Positions 1 through 6,386 of a stretch of 10,228 bases of DNA are shown in pieces; position 1 is the first letter of the stretch, and every line of letters begins with the position of its first letter. The stretch spans positions 1 through 10,228 of the forward strand of contig CAJOGB010000056.1 of NCBI GenBank assembly GCA_905233835.1. Direction: 5' to 3'. The notes beneath the pieces were generated by a model. It was not told the origin of the DNA, searched no databases, and saw only the letters and a list, made by a program, of their open reading frames with translations. Source of the stretch: an uncultured Lachnospiraceae bacterium (GTDB taxonomy: Bacteria; Bacillota; Clostridia; Lachnospirales; Lachnospiraceae). The translations under genes and the position numbers were made by a program.

Positions 1-1461
1 GGCCTTGATGTAAAGCGTATCATCAACGAGCCTACCGCAGCTGCATTGGCATACGGTCTTGATAATGAAAACGAGCAGAAGATCATGGTATACGATCTTG
101 GTGGTGGTACATTCGACGTTTCCATCATCGAAATCGGTGACGGTGTTATCGAAGTTCTTTCTACCTCAGGTGATAACCGCCTCGGTGGTGATGACTTCGA
201 TCAGAAGATTACCGATTGGATGCTTGCTGAGTTTAAGGCAAAAGAGGGTGTAGACCTATCTACTGATAAGATGGCTCTTCAGAGATTAAAAGAAGCTGCA
301 GAAAAGGCTAAGAAAGAATTATCTGCTGCTACAACCACTAACATCAACCTTCCGTTCATTACAGCAACCGCTGAAGGACCGAAGCATTTTGATATGGATT
401 TAACTCGTGCAAAATTTGATGAGTTAACACATGACTTAGTTGAAAGAACCGCAGTACCGGTACAGAACGCATTAAAGGATGCAGGTTTAACCGCATCTGA
501 CCTTTCTAAGGTATTATTGGTCGGTGGTTCTACACGTATCCCGGCTGTTCAGGATAAGGTAAAGGCTTTAACAGGACATGAGCCTTCCAAGACCTTAAAC
601 CCGGATGAGTGTGTGGCACTCGGTGCTTCTATCCAGGGTGGTAAGTTAGCCGGAGATGCAGGTGCAGGTGAAATCTTACTTCTTGATGTAACCCCGCTTT
701 CACTTTCTATCGAAACCATGGGTGGTGTTGCAACAAGACTTATTGAAAGAAATACAACAATTCCTACCAAGAAGTCTCAGGTATTCTCTACCGCAGAGGA
801 TAACCAGACAGCAGTAGATATTAACGTTGTTCAGGGTGAGCGTCAGTTTGCAAGAGACAACAAGTCCCTCGGACAGTTCAGACTTGACGGAATCCCGCCT
901 GCACGTCGTGGTGTTCCTCAGATCGAGGTTACCTTCGATATCGATGCAAACGGTATCGTAAACGTATCCGCTAAGGATCTTGGTACAGGTAAAGAACAGC
1001 ACATTACCATTACTGCAGGATCTAACATGTCTGATGACGAAATCGAAAAGGCAGTTAAGGAAGCAGCAGAGTTCGAGGCTCAGGATAAGAAGCGTAAAGA
1101 AGCCATCGATGCAAGAAACGATGCAGACTCTTTCGTATTCCAGACCCAGAAAGCTTTAGATGAAGTGGGTGCAAACCTTGATGTTGCTGATAAGTCCGCT
1201 GTAGAAGCAGACATTCAGAAGGTAAAGGATTTACTTGAGAAGCATCCGCAGGCAGAAGAAATGTCTGAATCTGATGTAGCAGAGTTAAAGGCTGCTCAGG
1301 AGAAGTTACAGGAATCTGCACAGAAGGTATTTGCAAAGATGTATGAAAACGCTCAAGCTGCTCAGCAGGCTGCAGGTGCAGGCCCTGATATGTCAGGTGC
1401 ACAGGGTACTTCATCTTCCTCAGATGACGGTGTTGTAGATGCAGACTTCAAGGAAGTTTAA
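1..1461 (+). CDS. dnaK: Chaperone protein DnaK (Hsp70), 5' end outside the window
   Basis: Hsp70 ATPase that binds and releases unfolded polypeptides in the cytoplasm with DnaJ and GrpE. The reading frame is open from base 1, so the gene enters from the left edge; 486 residues are visible and roughly the first 130-140 are missing compared with Gram-positive DnaK of about 610-620 residues. The visible part begins at the conserved segment IINEPTAAALAYGLD, followed by the phosphate-binding motif DLGGGTFD, the adenosine motif VGGSTRIP, the hydrophobic interdomain linker ILLLD (673-687) and the substrate-binding domain with TPLSLSIETMGG. The C-terminal lid ends in a Gln/Ala/Gly-rich stretch and the typical acidic tail DDGVVDADFKEV. 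dnaJ follows after 10 bases, so the two are surely cotranscribed. hrcA and grpE would be expected upstream, off the window. A TTG at 46 is an internal Leu codon, not a start. Confidence 0.98.
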   Translation, partial: GLDVKRIINEPTAAALAYGLDNENEQKIMVYDLGGGTFDVSIIEIGDGVIEVLSTSGDNRLGGDDFDQKITDWMLAEFKAKEGVDLSTDKMALQRLKEAAEKAKKELSAATTTNINLPFITATAEGPKHFDMDLTRAKFDELTHDLVERTAVPVQNALKDAGLTASDLSKVLLVGGSTRIPAVQDKVKALTGHEPSKTLNPDECVALGASIQGGKLAGDAGAGEILLLDVTPLSLSIETMGGVATRLIERNTTIPTKKSQVFSTAEDNQTAVDINVVQGERQFARDNKSLGQFRLDGIPPARRGVPQIEVTFDIDANGIVNVSAKDLGTGKEQHITITAGSNMSDDEIEKAVKEAAEFEAQDKKRKEAIDARNDADSFVFQTQKALDEVGANLDVADKSAVEADIQKVKDLLEKHPQAEEMSESDVAELKAAQEKLQESAQKVFAKMYENAQAAQQAAGAGPDMSGAQGTSSSSDDGVVDADFKEV

Positions 1462-1471
1462 GGATTAGAAG

Positions 1472-2620
1472 ATGGCAGAACAAAAACGAGATTATTATGA
1501 GGTCTTAGGCGTCGATCGTGGCGCCGATGATGCTCAAATTAAAAGTGCATATCGTAAGCTTGCCAAGAAATATCATCCGGATATGCATCCGGGGGATAAG
1601 GAAGCGGAAGCAAAGTTTAAAGAAGCTTCCGAAGCGTATGCCGTATTATCCGATGCGGATAAGCGTCGTCAGTACGACCAGTTCGGTCATGCCGCATTTG
1701 AAGGCGGAGCAGGCGGTGCCGGCGGATTTGATTTCTCCGGTATGGACTTTTCCGATATCTTTGGCGATATCTTTGGTGATTTCTTTGGTGGCGGATCCCG
1801 TCGTGCTTCTAACGGCCCAATGAAGGGACAAAGCATTCATACTTCTGTTACCATTACTTTTGAGGAAGCGGCCTTTGGTTGCGAAAAAGAAATCGAACTT
1901 GTATTAAAGGACGAATGTCCGACCTGTAAAGGAAGCGGTGCAAAACCGGGAACATCAAAGACTACTTGTAGCCGATGCGGTGGTAAGGGAAAGATTATTA
2001 CCACATCACAGTCTTTCTTTGGTACGGTACAAAACGTGACCACCTGCCCGGAATGTTCCGGAAGCGGTCAGATGATAAAAGAAAAGTGTGTTGACTGTCA
2101 CGGAACCGGTTATGTGGCAAAGAAAAAGAAGATTTCTGTTTCCATTCCCGCAGGTATCGACCATGGTCAGCGTGTTCGCATTCGTGATAAGGGTGAGCCG
2201 GGAATTAACGGCGGACCTCGCGGTGATTTGATGGTGGAAGTTCGCGTTCGTCAGCATCCGGAATTTATGCGCAGGGATTACGATATTTATTCCGAGCATA
2301 AGATTTCTTTTGCGGTAGCTGCATTGGGCGGTGAAGTTATTATCAATACGTTAGATGGTCAGGTTGCATATGAAGTGAAACCGGGTACACAGACAAATAC
2401 CAGAATCAGACTTCGCGGAAAGGGTGTGCCGTCTCTTCGTAATGCTAACATGCGAGGTGATCATTATGTAGATTTGGTGGTAGATGTACCTACGAAATTG
2501 AATGAAAAGGCAAAAGAAGCTCTTCGAGCATTCGATGCCGAGACAGGACATACTTTAGATGCTCCTACGAAGCCATCGGACGACGGTTCGAAGAAAAAAG
2601 GAAAAAAGAAGTTTTTCTAA
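1472..2620 (+). CDS. dnaJ: Chaperone protein DnaJ (type I Hsp40)
   Basis: Cochaperone that delivers unfolded substrates to DnaK and stimulates its ATPase. The 382-residue protein has the full type I layout. The J domain (about 5-70) carries the catalytic HPD at 35-37. A Gly/Phe-rich region (about 75-115) contains three DIFG/DFFG repeats. The cysteine-rich zinc domain has four intact CxxCxGxG modules starting at C149, C166, C192 and C206. Two C-terminal substrate-binding domains follow, then a Lys-rich tail ending KKKFF. The start at 1472 is supported by AGGA at 1461-1464, seven bases upstream and overlapping the dnaK stop region. The gene is the last of its operon: a strong terminator begins 9 bases after the stop. 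No residue needed for function appears to be missing. Confidence 0.98.
   Translation: MAEQKRDYYEVLGVDRGADDAQIKSAYRKLAKKYHPDMHPGDKEAEAKFKEASEAYAVLSDADKRRQYDQFGHAAFEGGAGGAGGFDFSGMDFSDIFGDIFGDFFGGGSRRASNGPMKGQSIHTSVTITFEEAAFGCEKEIELVLKDECPTCKGSGAKPGTSKTTCSRCGGKGKIITTSQSFFGTVQNVTTCPECSGSGQMIKEKCVDCHGTGYVAKKKKISVSIPAGIDHGQRVRIRDKGEPGINGGPRGDLMVEVRVRQHPEFMRRDYDIYSEHKISFAVAALGGEVIINTLDGQVAYEVKPGTQTNTRIRLRGKGVPSLRNANMRGDHYVDLVVDVPTKLNEKAKEALRAFDAETGHTLDAPTKPSDDGSKKKGKKKFF
1754..1789 (+). repeat. 12-bp tandem repeat, three copies, inside dnaJ
   Basis: GATATCTTTGGC, GATATCTTTGGT and GATTTCTTTGGT follow each other without a gap and encode DIFG-DIFG-DFFG in the Gly/Phe region. The near-identity is at DNA level, not only protein level. 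Similar DIF-type motifs occur in this region of other DnaJ proteins, so this is a lineage version of a known feature. Confidence 0.85.
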
Positions 2621-2628
2621 ACGATGAT

Positions 2629-2661
2629 AAAAAGGGAAGTTTTTTAAACTTTCCTTTTTTT
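2629..2661 (+). terminator. Intrinsic terminator of the dnaK-dnaJ operon
   Basis: The left arm AAAAGGGAAGTTT (2630-2642) pairs with AAACTTTCCTTTT (2646-2658) across a 3-base loop: 13 pairs with one G-U. The second arm runs straight into seven T residues (2655-2661). It starts 9 bases after the dnaJ stop. A 2629-2659 A-T pair could extend the stem. Confidence 0.9.
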
Positions 2662-2671
2662 GTGCTATAAT
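2643..2671 (+). promoter_or_regulatory. Promoter of prmA, overlapping the dnaJ terminator
   Basis: A perfect -10 box TATAAT (2666-2671) is preceded by TGC (2663-2665), an extended -10. At 17-bp spacing the -35 position reads TTTAAA (2643-2648), four of six matches to TTGACA. That hexamer is the loop and inner right arm of the terminator hairpin. A start near 2678 gives a leader of about 30 bases with an AAGGAAG ribosome site six bases before the prmA ATG. The -10 is strong and the -35 is mediocre. Confidence 0.75.
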
Positions 2672-2707
2672 TTAGTGGCTTTTAGAACGTAAGAAAGGAA
2701 GACTTTT

Positions 2708-3658
2708 ATGAAGTGGATTTGCTATACCATTGATACGATCCCGGAGGCGGAAGATGTAATCAGCGGGATTTTGATGGAACATGATATTACAAATATTGAA
2801 ATAAAGGATAATCTGCCGGTGTTTGACGAAAAACAGGGTGGCGTGTATGAAGAATTGCAGCCGGATGTAGTTGGAGATGTAAACGACTGTCAGATTTGCT
2901 TTTACGTGGAAGAGGGTGTGAATGCCACTACTTTAATCGAGCGTATTCATATGGCTTTGGAAGATACGAAAAAGTTTATGGATATCGGATCCGGAAAGAT
3001 CTTTGTCAGTGAAACGGACGAAGAAGACTGGCGAAATAATTGGAAACAGTATTTCCATGCCTTTGAAATTGAAGATATTTTATTTCTACCCACATGGGAA
3101 GACGAAAAGGATGTGCCAAAGGATAAGATGGTGGTTCGCATCGATCCGGGAATCGCGTTCGGTACCGGAAAGCATGAGACCACTCAGCTTTGCATTCGTC
3201 AGTTAAAGAAGCATTTAAAGGGCAATGATGCAGTATTGGATTTGGGCTTCGGAAGCGGTATTTTATCCATTGTAGCGCTGAAACTTGGTGCAAAAAGTGT
3301 GGCTGGAACGGATATTGATGAGGATTGTATCCTATCCGCTAAGGAAAACTTTAAGAATAATGATTTGGACTATGGAAAGACGAGCTTTTACATTGGAAAT
3401 CTTTGTACGGACGATGCTCTTGAAGAAAAACTGGGAAGCGAGTGCTATGATGTGGTGGTTGCCAATATTTTAGCGGATATCATTGTGGATATGATGCCTA
3501 AGATCCCGGCTCGATTGAAAAAGGGCGGTCTATTTATTTCATCCGGAATTATTGATTTTAAGGCCGATGAAGTAAGAGATGCTATTGAAAAAGCAGGGCT
3601 TAAAGTGTTAGAAGAAAACCACCAGGGAGAATGGGTGAATATCACAGCTGTGAAATAA
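2708..3658 (+). CDS. prmA: Ribosomal protein L11 methyltransferase PrmA
   Basis: SAM-dependent enzyme that methylates amino groups of ribosomal protein L11 (uL11). The 316-residue length is normal for the Gram-positive form. The N-terminal part (about 1-100) is the L11-recognition domain, starting MKWICYTIDTIPEAEDVIS. The family signature FGTGKHETT covers residues 151-159. SAM motif I is DLGFGSG at 178-184; Phe at 181 stands where Cys or Thr is common. The acidic residue after strand 2 lies in GTDIDED, and the catalytic-face motif NILA is at 253-256. ATG 2708 is preceded by AAGGAAG. The gene lies after dnaJ as in Bacillus (yqeT), but the usual partner rsmE (yqeU) does not follow; the next gene is a cysteine desulfurase. 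It is transcribed from its own promoter and perhaps by read-through from dnaJ. Confidence 0.97.
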   Translation: MKWICYTIDTIPEAEDVISGILMEHDITNIEIKDNLPVFDEKQGGVYEELQPDVVGDVNDCQICFYVEEGVNATTLIERIHMALEDTKKFMDIGSGKIFVSETDEEDWRNNWKQYFHAFEIEDILFLPTWEDEKDVPKDKMVVRIDPGIAFGTGKHETTQLCIRQLKKHLKGNDAVLDLGFGSGILSIVALKLGAKSVAGTDIDEDCILSAKENFKNNDLDYGKTSFYIGNLCTDDALEEKLGSECYDVVVANILADIIVDMMPKIPARLKKGGLFISSGIIDFKADEVRDAIEKAGLKVLEENHQGEWVNITAVK

Positions 3659-3680
3659 TTGTGAAACAAAGGGTTCTTCG

Positions 3681-3709
3681 TTGAGTTTTACCGCAAGTGT
3701 TGCTATAAT
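3681..3709 (+). promoter_or_regulatory. Promoter of the desulfurase-thiI operon
   Basis: TTGAGT (3681-3686) and TATAAT (3704-3709) are separated by 17 bp, and TGC immediately before the -10 gives an extended -10. This is the best sigma-A type promoter in the window. The predicted start of transcription is near 3716, about 33 bases before the ATG at 3749. An inverted repeat (3694-3718) surrounds the -10. Confidence 0.88.
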
Positions 3710-3718
3710 AAGCACTTG
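3694..3718. promoter_or_regulatory. Inverted repeat around the -10 box, possible operator
   Basis: CAAGTG (3694-3699) and CACTTG (3713-3718) are perfect 6-bp inverted copies separated by 13 bp that contain the TATAAT box. The outer ends are 25 bp apart and the right arm covers the predicted transcription start. The geometry would suit a dimeric repressor, but the match is short and no regulator family was recognised. Confidence 0.35.
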
Positions 3719-3748
3719 ATGATTTTTTTAAAGAAAGTTGGAGTTGAT

Positions 3749-4903
3749 ATGGAAGCATATTTGGATAACTCAGCCACGACAAAATGCAGCGAAAAAGCTG
3801 TGGAGATTATGAATAAGGTGCTTAGGGAGGATTACGGAAATCCTTCTTCCATGCATTTAAAAGGCTTTGAGGCAGAGAATTATTTAAAAAAGACCAGAAG
3901 CATCATTGCGAAATCCTTGAAGGTAAATGAGAAGGAAATTATTTTTACCTCCGGCGGAACCGAGACCAATAATATGGCGTTGATCGGTTGTGCCACAGCC
4001 TATCACAGAAGCGGTATGCATATTATTTCCACACCGGTGGAACATCCGTCTGTTGCAAATGCTTTAGCGGTATTGGAAAAAATCGGTTATGAAATTACCT
4101 ATATTCCCGTGGATGAAAAAGGTCGTATCAACTTAAAGGTTTTATCCGATGAGATTCGCCCGGATACCACTTTGGTTTCCATTATGCATGTTAATAATGA
4201 AATCGGAACCATTGAACCTATCGTGGAAGCAGCCAATATTATTAAGCAGAAGAATTCCACCACGCTTTTGCATGTGGATGCGGTGCAGTCTTTCGGAAAA
4301 ATTGAAGTTTTTCCGAAGAAGATGAACATCGATTTATTATCTGTCAGCGGTCATAAGATTCACGGACCGAAGGGAAGCGGATTTTTATATGTTTCCGATA
4401 AGGTAAAACTAAATCCCATTATGCTGGGTGGCGGACAGGAGTGGGGTCTTCGCTCCGGTACGGAAAACGTACCTGCCATCGCAGGACTTGGCGTAGCGGT
4501 AGAGGAAATCTTTAAAAACTTTGATAAGAATCAAAAGAAACTCTATAAATTAAGAGAATATTTGATTACCGAACTTTCAAAAATCGAAGGAGTGTCTTTA
4601 AACGGATCATTGGATGAAAACGGTGCTCCTCATATTTTAAGTATGTCCGTTGAGGGCGTACGAGCAGAAGTTCTTTTACATTCTTTAGAGGAAAAAGGAA
4701 TCTTTGTCTCCGCAGGAAGCGCATGCTCCTCCAACAAACCGGCAGTATCTAAGACATTAACAGCAATTGGACTTAAGAAGAGTCTCTTGGACTCCACTGT
4801 ACGCTTCAGTTTTTCTATCCATACCACGAAAGAAGAACTTGAGTATACAGTGAAAGAACTGAAAGAGATAATTCCGAAATTAAGAAAATATACGAGGCAT
4901 TAA
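3749..4903 (+). CDS. iscS: Cysteine desulfurase, IscS/NifS family (probable sulfur donor to ThiI)
   Basis: PLP enzyme that takes sulfur from L-cysteine as an enzyme persulfide, releasing alanine. Numbered from the chosen Met there are 384 residues. PLP-site motifs are all present: SGGTETNN, EHPSV with H99, D177 and Q180 in HVDAVQ, and the Schiff-base Lys K203 in SGHKIHGPKG. Substrate-binding R235 lies in RSGTEN, and the catalytic Cys C326 in SAGSACSS. The frame is open back to a TTG at 3716, but that codon coincides with the predicted transcription start. ATG 3749 has GGAG five bases upstream and begins the family-typical EAYLDNSATT, so it is preferred. thiI starts one base after the stop. 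This points to a dedicated donor for tRNA thiolation, like NifZ with ThiI in Bacillus subtilis, rather than general Fe-S assembly; no IscU/SufU gene is nearby. The symbol is a family label. Confidence 0.95.
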   Translation: MEAYLDNSATTKCSEKAVEIMNKVLREDYGNPSSMHLKGFEAENYLKKTRSIIAKSLKVNEKEIIFTSGGTETNNMALIGCATAYHRSGMHIISTPVEHPSVANALAVLEKIGYEITYIPVDEKGRINLKVLSDEIRPDTTLVSIMHVNNEIGTIEPIVEAANIIKQKNSTTLLHVDAVQSFGKIEVFPKKMNIDLLSVSGHKIHGPKGSGFLYVSDKVKLNPIMLGGGQEWGLRSGTENVPAIAGLGVAVEEIFKNFDKNQKKLYKLREYLITELSKIEGVSLNGSLDENGAPHILSMSVEGVRAEVLLHSLEEKGIFVSAGSACSSNKPAVSKTLTAIGLKKSLLDSTVRFSFSIHTTKEELEYTVKELKEIIPKLRKYTRH

Positions 4904-4904
4904 A

Positions 4905-6083
4905 ATGGAAAAAGCATTTTTAATTAAGTACGGAGAAATCGCATTAAAGGGAAAGAACCGACGCACCTTCGAGGAGGCCCTTGTAAAGCAGATTAAGTTT
5001 GCCTTAAAGGACGTAGGCGAATTTGAAGTAACCCATCCTCAGGGACGCGTATTCGTGGAAGCCTTAGGTGATTTTGATATGGATGAAGCCATGGAAGCAC
5101 TGCAGCATGTTTTCGGTATCGTGGCTATTTGCCCGGCTGTTTTAACCGAGGATACCGGCTTTGATGATTTGGCAAAAGAAATCGTGGAGTATGTGGGAAA
5201 GGTATATCCGAATCCTTCCTTTACATTTAAGGTGGATTCTCGCCGCTCCAGAAAAAATTACCCACTTAATTCCATGGAGTTAAATGCAGCCATCGGTGAG
5301 AAACTCTTAGAAGCATATCCGAATATTAAGGTGGACGTGCATAAACCGGAAGTAATGCTTCATGTGGAGATTCGTGAACGCATTAACTATTACTGTAAGG
5401 AAGTTTTTGGACCGGGAGGAATGCCGGTGGGCACCAGCGGAAGAGCTATGCTTCTTCTTTCCGGCGGAATCGATTCTCCGGTAGCGGGTTATATGATCGC
5501 AAAACGTGGTGTTACCATTGATGCCACTTATTTCCATGCACCTCCATATACTTCCGAGCGTGCAAAACAAAAAGTTGTGGATTTGGCGGCACAGGTTTCC
5601 AAATACGCAGGCCCCATTCGTTTGCATATTGTTAACTTCACGGATATTCAGCTTTATATTTACGAGCAGTGCCCACATGAAGAATTGACCATTATTATGC
5701 GTCGTTACATGATGAAGATTGCCGAGCATTTTGCTAAAGAAAACGGAGATTTGGGCTTGATTACCGGTGAAAGTATCGGCCAGGTTGCCAGCCAGACCAT
5801 GCAGTCTTTGGAATGTACCAATGCGGTATGTACGCTGCCGGTATACAGACCGCTTATCGGAATGGATAAGCAGGAGATTATTGAACGTTCTGAAAAAATC
5901 GGTACCTATGAGACTTCGATTTTGCCTTTCGAAGACTGCTGTACCATTTTTGTGGCAAAGCATCCTGTGACAAAACCGAGACTTTCGGTGATTGAAAATT
6001 CCGAAAAAAAACTCGCCGAAAAAATCGACGAGTTAATGGATGTTGCAATTTCAACAACAGAAACTATAACGGTTACACCTTAA
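4905..6083 (+). CDS. thiI: tRNA 4-thiouridine synthase ThiI
   Basis: Makes 4-thiouridine at position 8 of tRNA, a near-UV sensor. It activates the uridine with ATP and accepts persulfide sulfur from a cysteine desulfurase. In 392 residues it shows an N-terminal ferredoxin-like domain (LIKYGEIALKGKNRRTFEEA), a THUMP RNA-binding domain (about 60-165), and a PP-loop ATPase with SGGIDSPV at 186-193. Further conserved sequence follows: GESIGQVASQT from 288, and PFEDCCTIF with C345/C346, the region of E. coli C344. There is no C-terminal rhodanese domain, as usual in Firmicutes and unlike the 482-residue E. coli protein, so a role in thiazole synthesis is unlikely. GAGG at 4894-4897 inside the end of the desulfurase gene is the ribosome site, seven bases before ATG; translation is probably coupled. 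The stop codon overlaps that of the opposing HPr-like gene. Confidence 0.97.
   Translation: MEKAFLIKYGEIALKGKNRRTFEEALVKQIKFALKDVGEFEVTHPQGRVFVEALGDFDMDEAMEALQHVFGIVAICPAVLTEDTGFDDLAKEIVEYVGKVYPNPSFTFKVDSRRSRKNYPLNSMELNAAIGEKLLEAYPNIKVDVHKPEVMLHVEIRERINYYCKEVFGPGGMPVGTSGRAMLLLSGGIDSPVAGYMIAKRGVTIDATYFHAPPYTSERAKQKVVDLAAQVSKYAGPIRLHIVNFTDIQLYIYEQCPHEELTIIMRRYMMKIAEHFAKENGDLGLITGESIGQVASQTMQSLECTNAVCTLPVYRPLIGMDKQEIIERSEKIGTYETSILPFEDCCTIFVAKHPVTKPRLSVIENSEKKLAEKIDELMDVAISTTETITVTP
6004..6034 (-). terminator. Intrinsic terminator of the HPr-like gene, inside thiI
   Basis: Read on the minus strand, AACTCGTCGA (6034-6025) is followed by a five-T loop, then TCGGCGAGTT (6019-6010), then six further T residues (6009-6004). 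The stem has ten positions with one mismatch. It lies 46 bases past the minus-strand stop at 6080. On the plus strand the same hairpin has no T tract after it, so it should act only on the minus strand. It falls in codons for the Lys/Glu-rich end of ThiI. Confidence 0.75.
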
Positions 6084-6307
6084 ACGATGTAGTCCTTTAA
6101 TTTTGCTACGATTTCAGCATCATCTTCCGCATGAATGGTAAGATCGATGTTCTGAGATAAATCAAGGGAGAAGATTCCCATGATGGACTTGGCGTCGATG
6201 ACGTAACGTCCGGAGATTAAATCGAAATCGCTGTCAAACTGACTGATGGTATTTACAAAGGATTTTACTTTGTCGATAGAGTTTAAAGAAATCTTAACTG
6301 TCTTCAT
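6080..6307 (-). CDS. HPr-like protein without the catalytic histidine (Crh-like)
   Basis: A 75-residue protein with the HPr fold pattern. The best match is in the second half: GRYVIDAKSIMGIFSLDL resembles the regulatory-serine region of HPr (NLKSIMGVMSLG in B. subtilis), with Ser41 at the Ser-46 position. Further on come ILTI-type strand residues, acidic DDAE and a final helix. In the first half the HPr signature GIHARPA is absent. Aligning from the strand at FDSDFDL places Ser10 where His-15 should be, within SLNSIDKVK. It therefore cannot take phosphate from enzyme I but might be phosphorylated on Ser41 by HPr kinase, as Crh is in Bacillus. One extra residue separates the Gly from the Ser site. 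A perfect AGGAGG lies eight bases before ATG. The gene stands alone on the minus strand, diverges from mtaB, and overlaps the thiI stop by four bases. A catabolite-control role is inference. Confidence 0.85.
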   Translation of the reverse strand: MKTVKISLNSIDKVKSFVNTISQFDSDFDLISGRYVIDAKSIMGIFSLDLSQNIDLTIHAEDDAEIVAKLKDYIV

Positions 6308-6315
6308 GTGTTTAT

Positions 6316-6321
6316 CCTCCT
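6316..6321 (-). promoter_or_regulatory. Ribosome binding site of the HPr-like gene
   Basis: Perfect AGGAGG on the minus strand, eight bases before the ATG at 6307-6305. It fixes the start codon and suggests strong translation. Confidence 0.85.
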
Positions 6322-6344
6322 GTTAAGTTTGTAAATATATTGTA

Positions 6345-6373
6345 ATCGTAAAGCAATTATATAAAAAAGTCAA
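6345..6373 (-). promoter_or_regulatory. Probable promoter of the HPr-like gene
   Basis: On the minus strand TTGACT (6373-6368), five of six consensus bases, and TACGAT (6350-6345), four of six, are 17 bp apart. Transcription would start near 6338, giving a leader of about 30 bases. The -35 is only two bases from the mtaB ribosome site, so the two divergent units share a 79-bp control region. No convincing plus-strand promoter for mtaB was found there; an AT-rich TATATAAA at 6358-6365 lacks a -35 partner. Confidence 0.5.
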
Positions 6374-6386
6374 TCGAGGAAATGAA

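Noticed and set aside
3669..3690. Weak hairpin AAC-AAG / CTT-GTT after prmA as a terminator
   Set aside because: The stem has an internal mismatch, few pairs and no T tract, and it overlaps the -35 box of the next promoter.
3716..3748. Upstream TTG/ATG starts extending the desulfurase by 11 residues
   Set aside because: The TTG falls on the predicted transcription start, the extra residues match nothing in the family, and ATG 3749 has a GGAG site at proper spacing.
5307..5963. Long antisense open frame (218 codons) opposite thiI
   Set aside because: thiI on the plus strand is unmistakable, and the antisense translation shows no recognisable domain, no ribosome site and an unusual His/Asn/Arg-rich composition. 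It is a shadow of thiI codon usage.
6329..6345. Direct repeat TTGTAA at 6329-6334 and 6340-6345, one helical turn apart
   Set aside because: The sequence is short and AT-rich in an AT-rich intergenic region. Chance is sufficient, though a regulator site between the divergent genes cannot be excluded.
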